Assembly: GCA_028280565.1 (NCBI GenBank)
Contig: JANQLQ010000228.1
Location: 18,549-82,548, forward strand
From: Fulvivirga sp.
GTDB lineage: Bacteria > Bacteroidota > Bacteroidia > Cytophagales > Cyclobacteriaceae
Length of the DNA stretch: 64,000 nucleotides
Direction: 5' to 3'
Shown: piece by piece, positions 61,378 through 64,000 of the stretch
How the letters are laid out: every line of letters starts with the position of its first letter
How positions within the stretch are numbered: the stretch's first letter is position 1
Program-made: the position numbers and the translations under genes
The notes under the pieces: generated by a model
What the model was told of the DNA's origin: nothing
The model's database searches: none
Seen by the model: the letters and a program-made list of their open reading frames with translations, nothing else

Positions 61378-61782
61378 TTAGACTCCGAGCAGGCACAAAA
61401 ACATTGTGGGCAATTCGTTTTTCGATTTCATTTCGATTTTCGCTATTGAAACCCATTTAGGTGCCGTATTTGTTTCCTGTCATAGAAGCAAATTCAGTTG
61501 TGCCGTGTGATGTTGTACATGTCGCATATTGTAGAGCAAAATTTCGAAAACTGAATAGTTCTTGTAATCATTTATCCAACGGGAATTTGCAATTTCTTCC
61601 GTCATAGTTGAAACCAGGTCAAAACATTTTTTCCTGCTGTATTGGAGGTAGGTAATGAGTTCTTCTTTTGTAAGGGTTCGGCTGGGCATGGCACCGGAAG
61701 GATCAAATTCTGACAATGTATAGGGCGAAGGAGGTTCAAAATTTGCTGGGTCAAGTGTATTATTGGACGTAAATCGTTCTAT
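61378..61782 (-). pseudogene. Decayed DinB-like protein gene
   Basis: LDPANFEPPSPYTLSEFDPSGAMPSRTLTKEELITYLQYSRKKCFDLVS...SVFEILLYNMRHVQHHTAQLNLLL then TGA then in-frame QETNTAPKWVSIAK; N-terminal half absent (TGA at 61783-61785). Confidence 0.8.
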
Positions 61783-61897
61783 TCACGAGACAAATCAGTG
61801 TCTCACCAGGTAGCCGGGTGGCGGACAAAAGCTTAAAACCAGCAGGTATACTACCTTAAAGTAGTAATATGCCATACTTATTCCCTACCCCCATCAG

Positions 61898-64000
61898 CTA
61901 CCGGGTTACTCCCCATTCTTTATTAGGTTCGGGGCCTAGCGTTAACACCAATTCGCCCCCGTTAGACACAGCCTCATGCGTCAACCTGTAACTGTTCCAT
62001 GCTTTGGCGTTTAAAGATGCGGACTGGATGTAGACATTTTTCTGACCATTGTTTTCAGTACGTATGATGAACTTTTCACCTGGGTAATAATCTTCGTTGA
62101 GCGTGATCACAATTTCATCGAAGATGGGAGAAGTGATCTCATAGGAAGGCTCGAAGGAGGCGCTTCCATCCACGCTAAACAATCCCATAGCCATCAAAGC
62201 CCCGAGGGCGCCCATTTGCCCTTGGTCCTCATCGCCATGATACCCTCCGTAGGGGGTGGTCTCTGCATAAATTTCTTTGACGGCCCTCACCCATTTTTGC
62301 GACAGCCAAGGCGCCCCGGCTTTGTTGAACATGTGGGCCATACCGGTACCGGGTTGATTGCCATAGTCCACCCAATTAGCCGCATGCACTTTGTTAGCCG
62401 CTTTCAGCCAGTCTTGCTCGGCTTTTTGAAAAGCCCCGTCCAAAAACTGTACGTATTCTTCTTGTCCCCCCACAAACTCTACTAGCCCATCGACATCGTG
62501 CGGAACAAAATGGGTGTAGATCGCACCATTGCTTTCGCAAAACCCCCGGGCGTCGAACTCTCCTTCTACCACCGGTGCAAAGTCCTCCATCCAGCTACCG
62601 TCCATTTCCCGCGGGTGCATGAAGCCGGTAGCAGGGTTCCATAGGTTCTTATAGTTTTGGGATCTTTTCATGAAGAACTGGTGATCTTCCTTTTTGCCCA
62701 GCGCTTTAGCGATTTGTGCCAGGCACCAATCTTGGTAGGCGTACTCTAGGGTCATGGAAGCTCCATCGAGGTGAATGCCCTTACTCTCGATACCTTCAGG
62801 CACATACCCCCGCTCCACGTAGTAAGCCATACCACCCCCCAGCGATGTATAATGCTCATAGCCCGCTCGATCCCGTATTCCTCCAACAAATGCGTTCTTT
62901 TTAAGGCCCTCATAAGCTTTCTCCAAGTCGTACGTGCGTATTCCCTTGTTAATAGCCGATGCGAAAAAGGGCACGGACTGGTCCCCGATCATTACAAACG
63001 TATAGTTCCCCCCGGAGGGTCCACGCGGGATCAGGCCCCCGTTTTGGTACATATCCACCATAGTATTACAAAAGGCATCCATGATCTCGGGATAGGCAAG
63101 GGACCATAAAATATTCAAAGACCAATGACTACCCCATAGGGCATCAAAGTTATGATGTGGGAATAAAGGTTTACCTTGGGCATCTAGCGTAACTTGGCGC
63201 ACTACCGGCTGACCTCCCGTGTTGTCGATGTATTGTCCATTGACATCACTCACGATGCGGCGGCCCAATAGCGAACGCCACAGATCCGTGTAGAATTTGA
63301 CCTGTTGCTCGCTTGTACCTCCTTTCACTGCTATTCTTCCTAGCAGCTTATTCCACTGATCAAAGGATTCCTGCTTGACGCGCTCAAAATCCCAGTGGGG
63401 CAGCTCGGTTTCCATATTCAGCCTGGCGTTATCCACGGAGACGTAAGAAATCGCGACTTTCATTTGGATCTTTTCTACTTGAGGCCCGAATTGCACATAA
63501 GCCCCGGCATCTTTACCGCTGACTTGGATAACAGCCCTAGGGAGTTGTTTCCCCTCTTCCCAGGCACCAAATTTCTCGAATGGCTGGTCCAATTTTGCCA
63601 CGAAATAAACGGTGACAGGCTTCGACCTTCTAAACGTTGGCGCCATGATCGCAAAACCTTCTAGCTCGGTATCGGAAACTCGCGTGACCGATGAATGGGA
63701 AGTAGAGTCATGCGCTAAGAAGGCACCTGTATCGAAAAGGATGTTCCGGGGCTGCTTGTCATTGAATTGGTATCGATGATACCCGACCCGGGTAGTAGAA
63801 GTCAGTTCTACCTGCACCTGGTACCGGTCTAAGTCCACCTTGTGGTACCCGGGTTTAGCGACCTCTCCATCATGACTAAATTTTGACTTATAAGCCTCCA
63901 TCCCCAGGTGCCCTTCCATATCACCTGTGGTAGGCATCACAGCAATACCGGACATCTGCCAGGCATGGATGTGGCTGAAACACCGAATGTAGGAGCTATC
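61898..64000 (-). CDS. GH92 family glycosidase, partial (5' end beyond the window), Gln at the expected acid position (YGNQPGTG)
   Basis: Frame open to base 64000 (DSSYIRCFSHIHAWQMSGIAVMPTTGDMEG); NWVDYGNQPGTGMAHMFNKAGAPW; GYHGDEDQGQMGALGALMAMGLFSV. Confidence 0.9.
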   Translation of the reverse strand, partial: DSSYIRCFSHIHAWQMSGIAVMPTTGDMEGHLGMEAYKSKFSHDGEVAKPGYHKVDLDRYQVQVELTSTTRVGYHRYQFNDKQPRNILFDTGAFLAHDSTSHSSVTRVSDTELEGFAIMAPTFRRSKPVTVYFVAKLDQPFEKFGAWEEGKQLPRAVIQVSGKDAGAYVQFGPQVEKIQMKVAISYVSVDNARLNMETELPHWDFERVKQESFDQWNKLLGRIAVKGGTSEQQVKFYTDLWRSLLGRRIVSDVNGQYIDNTGGQPVVRQVTLDAQGKPLFPHHNFDALWGSHWSLNILWSLAYPEIMDAFCNTMVDMYQNGGLIPRGPSGGNYTFVMIGDQSVPFFASAINKGIRTYDLEKAYEGLKKNAFVGGIRDRAGYEHYTSLGGGMAYYVERGYVPEGIESKGIHLDGASMTLEYAYQDWCLAQIAKALGKKEDHQFFMKRSQNYKNLWNPATGFMHPREMDGSWMEDFAPVVEGEFDARGFCESNGAIYTHFVPHDVDGLVEFVGGQEEYVQFLDGAFQKAEQDWLKAANKVHAANWVDYGNQPGTGMAHMFNKAGAPWLSQKWVRAVKEIYAETTPYGGYHGDEDQGQMGALGALMAMGLFSVDGSASFEPSYEITSPIFDEIVITLNEDYYPGEKFIIRTENNGQKNVYIQSASLNAKAWNSYRLTHEAVSNGGELVLTLGPEPNKEWGVTR

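Noticed and set aside
1-64000. tRNA, rRNA or riboswitch genes
   Set aside because: No convincing tRNA/rRNA sequences or known riboswitch cores were recognised by eye; a tRNAscan-SE/Infernal run would be needed to exclude them.

Overview
The window is Bacteroidota-type DNA (Cytophagales/Sphingobacteriia-like) made up mostly of glycan-utilisation loci. (1) A + strand PUL end at 1-9306: partial SusC, SusD and two GH106-like enzymes. (2) A large - strand alpha-mannan/glycoprotein PUL at ~9780-32769: ECF sigma, TlpA/DUF3738-like protein, FecR, SusC, SusD, a discoidin/FN3 T9SS type-B protein, PorP/SprF, GH76, DUF4965-type glutaminase-like protein, BSP metallopeptidase-like protein, two GH92 and GH43. 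(3) A second - strand alpha-mannan PUL at ~33060-50210 with a divergent ECF sigma at 50403: FecR, SusC, SusD, SusE-like, GH76, GH92, GH125, GH78-like and ROK. (4) A CBM6/DNRLRE T9SS protein and a c-type cytochrome lipoprotein. (5) An accessory stretch at ~55.7-61.8 kb: AraC/TauD/HD/UBP-zinc-finger genes bracketed by an imperfect direct repeat, a RloA/RloB-like ATPase-TOPRIM defence-type pair, and a decayed DinB gene. (6) A fourth, partial GH92. Main observations: three of the four GH92s carry Gln in place of the expected catalytic-acid Glu (HGNEP to GNQP), which suggests mannosyl-phosphate cleavage; the second mannan PUL contains reciprocal GH125 and GH76 remnants; the T9SS sorting signal of the GH78/beta-gamma-crystallin enzyme is out of frame; and two paralogous leader repeats in the ECF/FecR module look like cognate sigma promoters. 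All calls were made by eye; no database searches were run.
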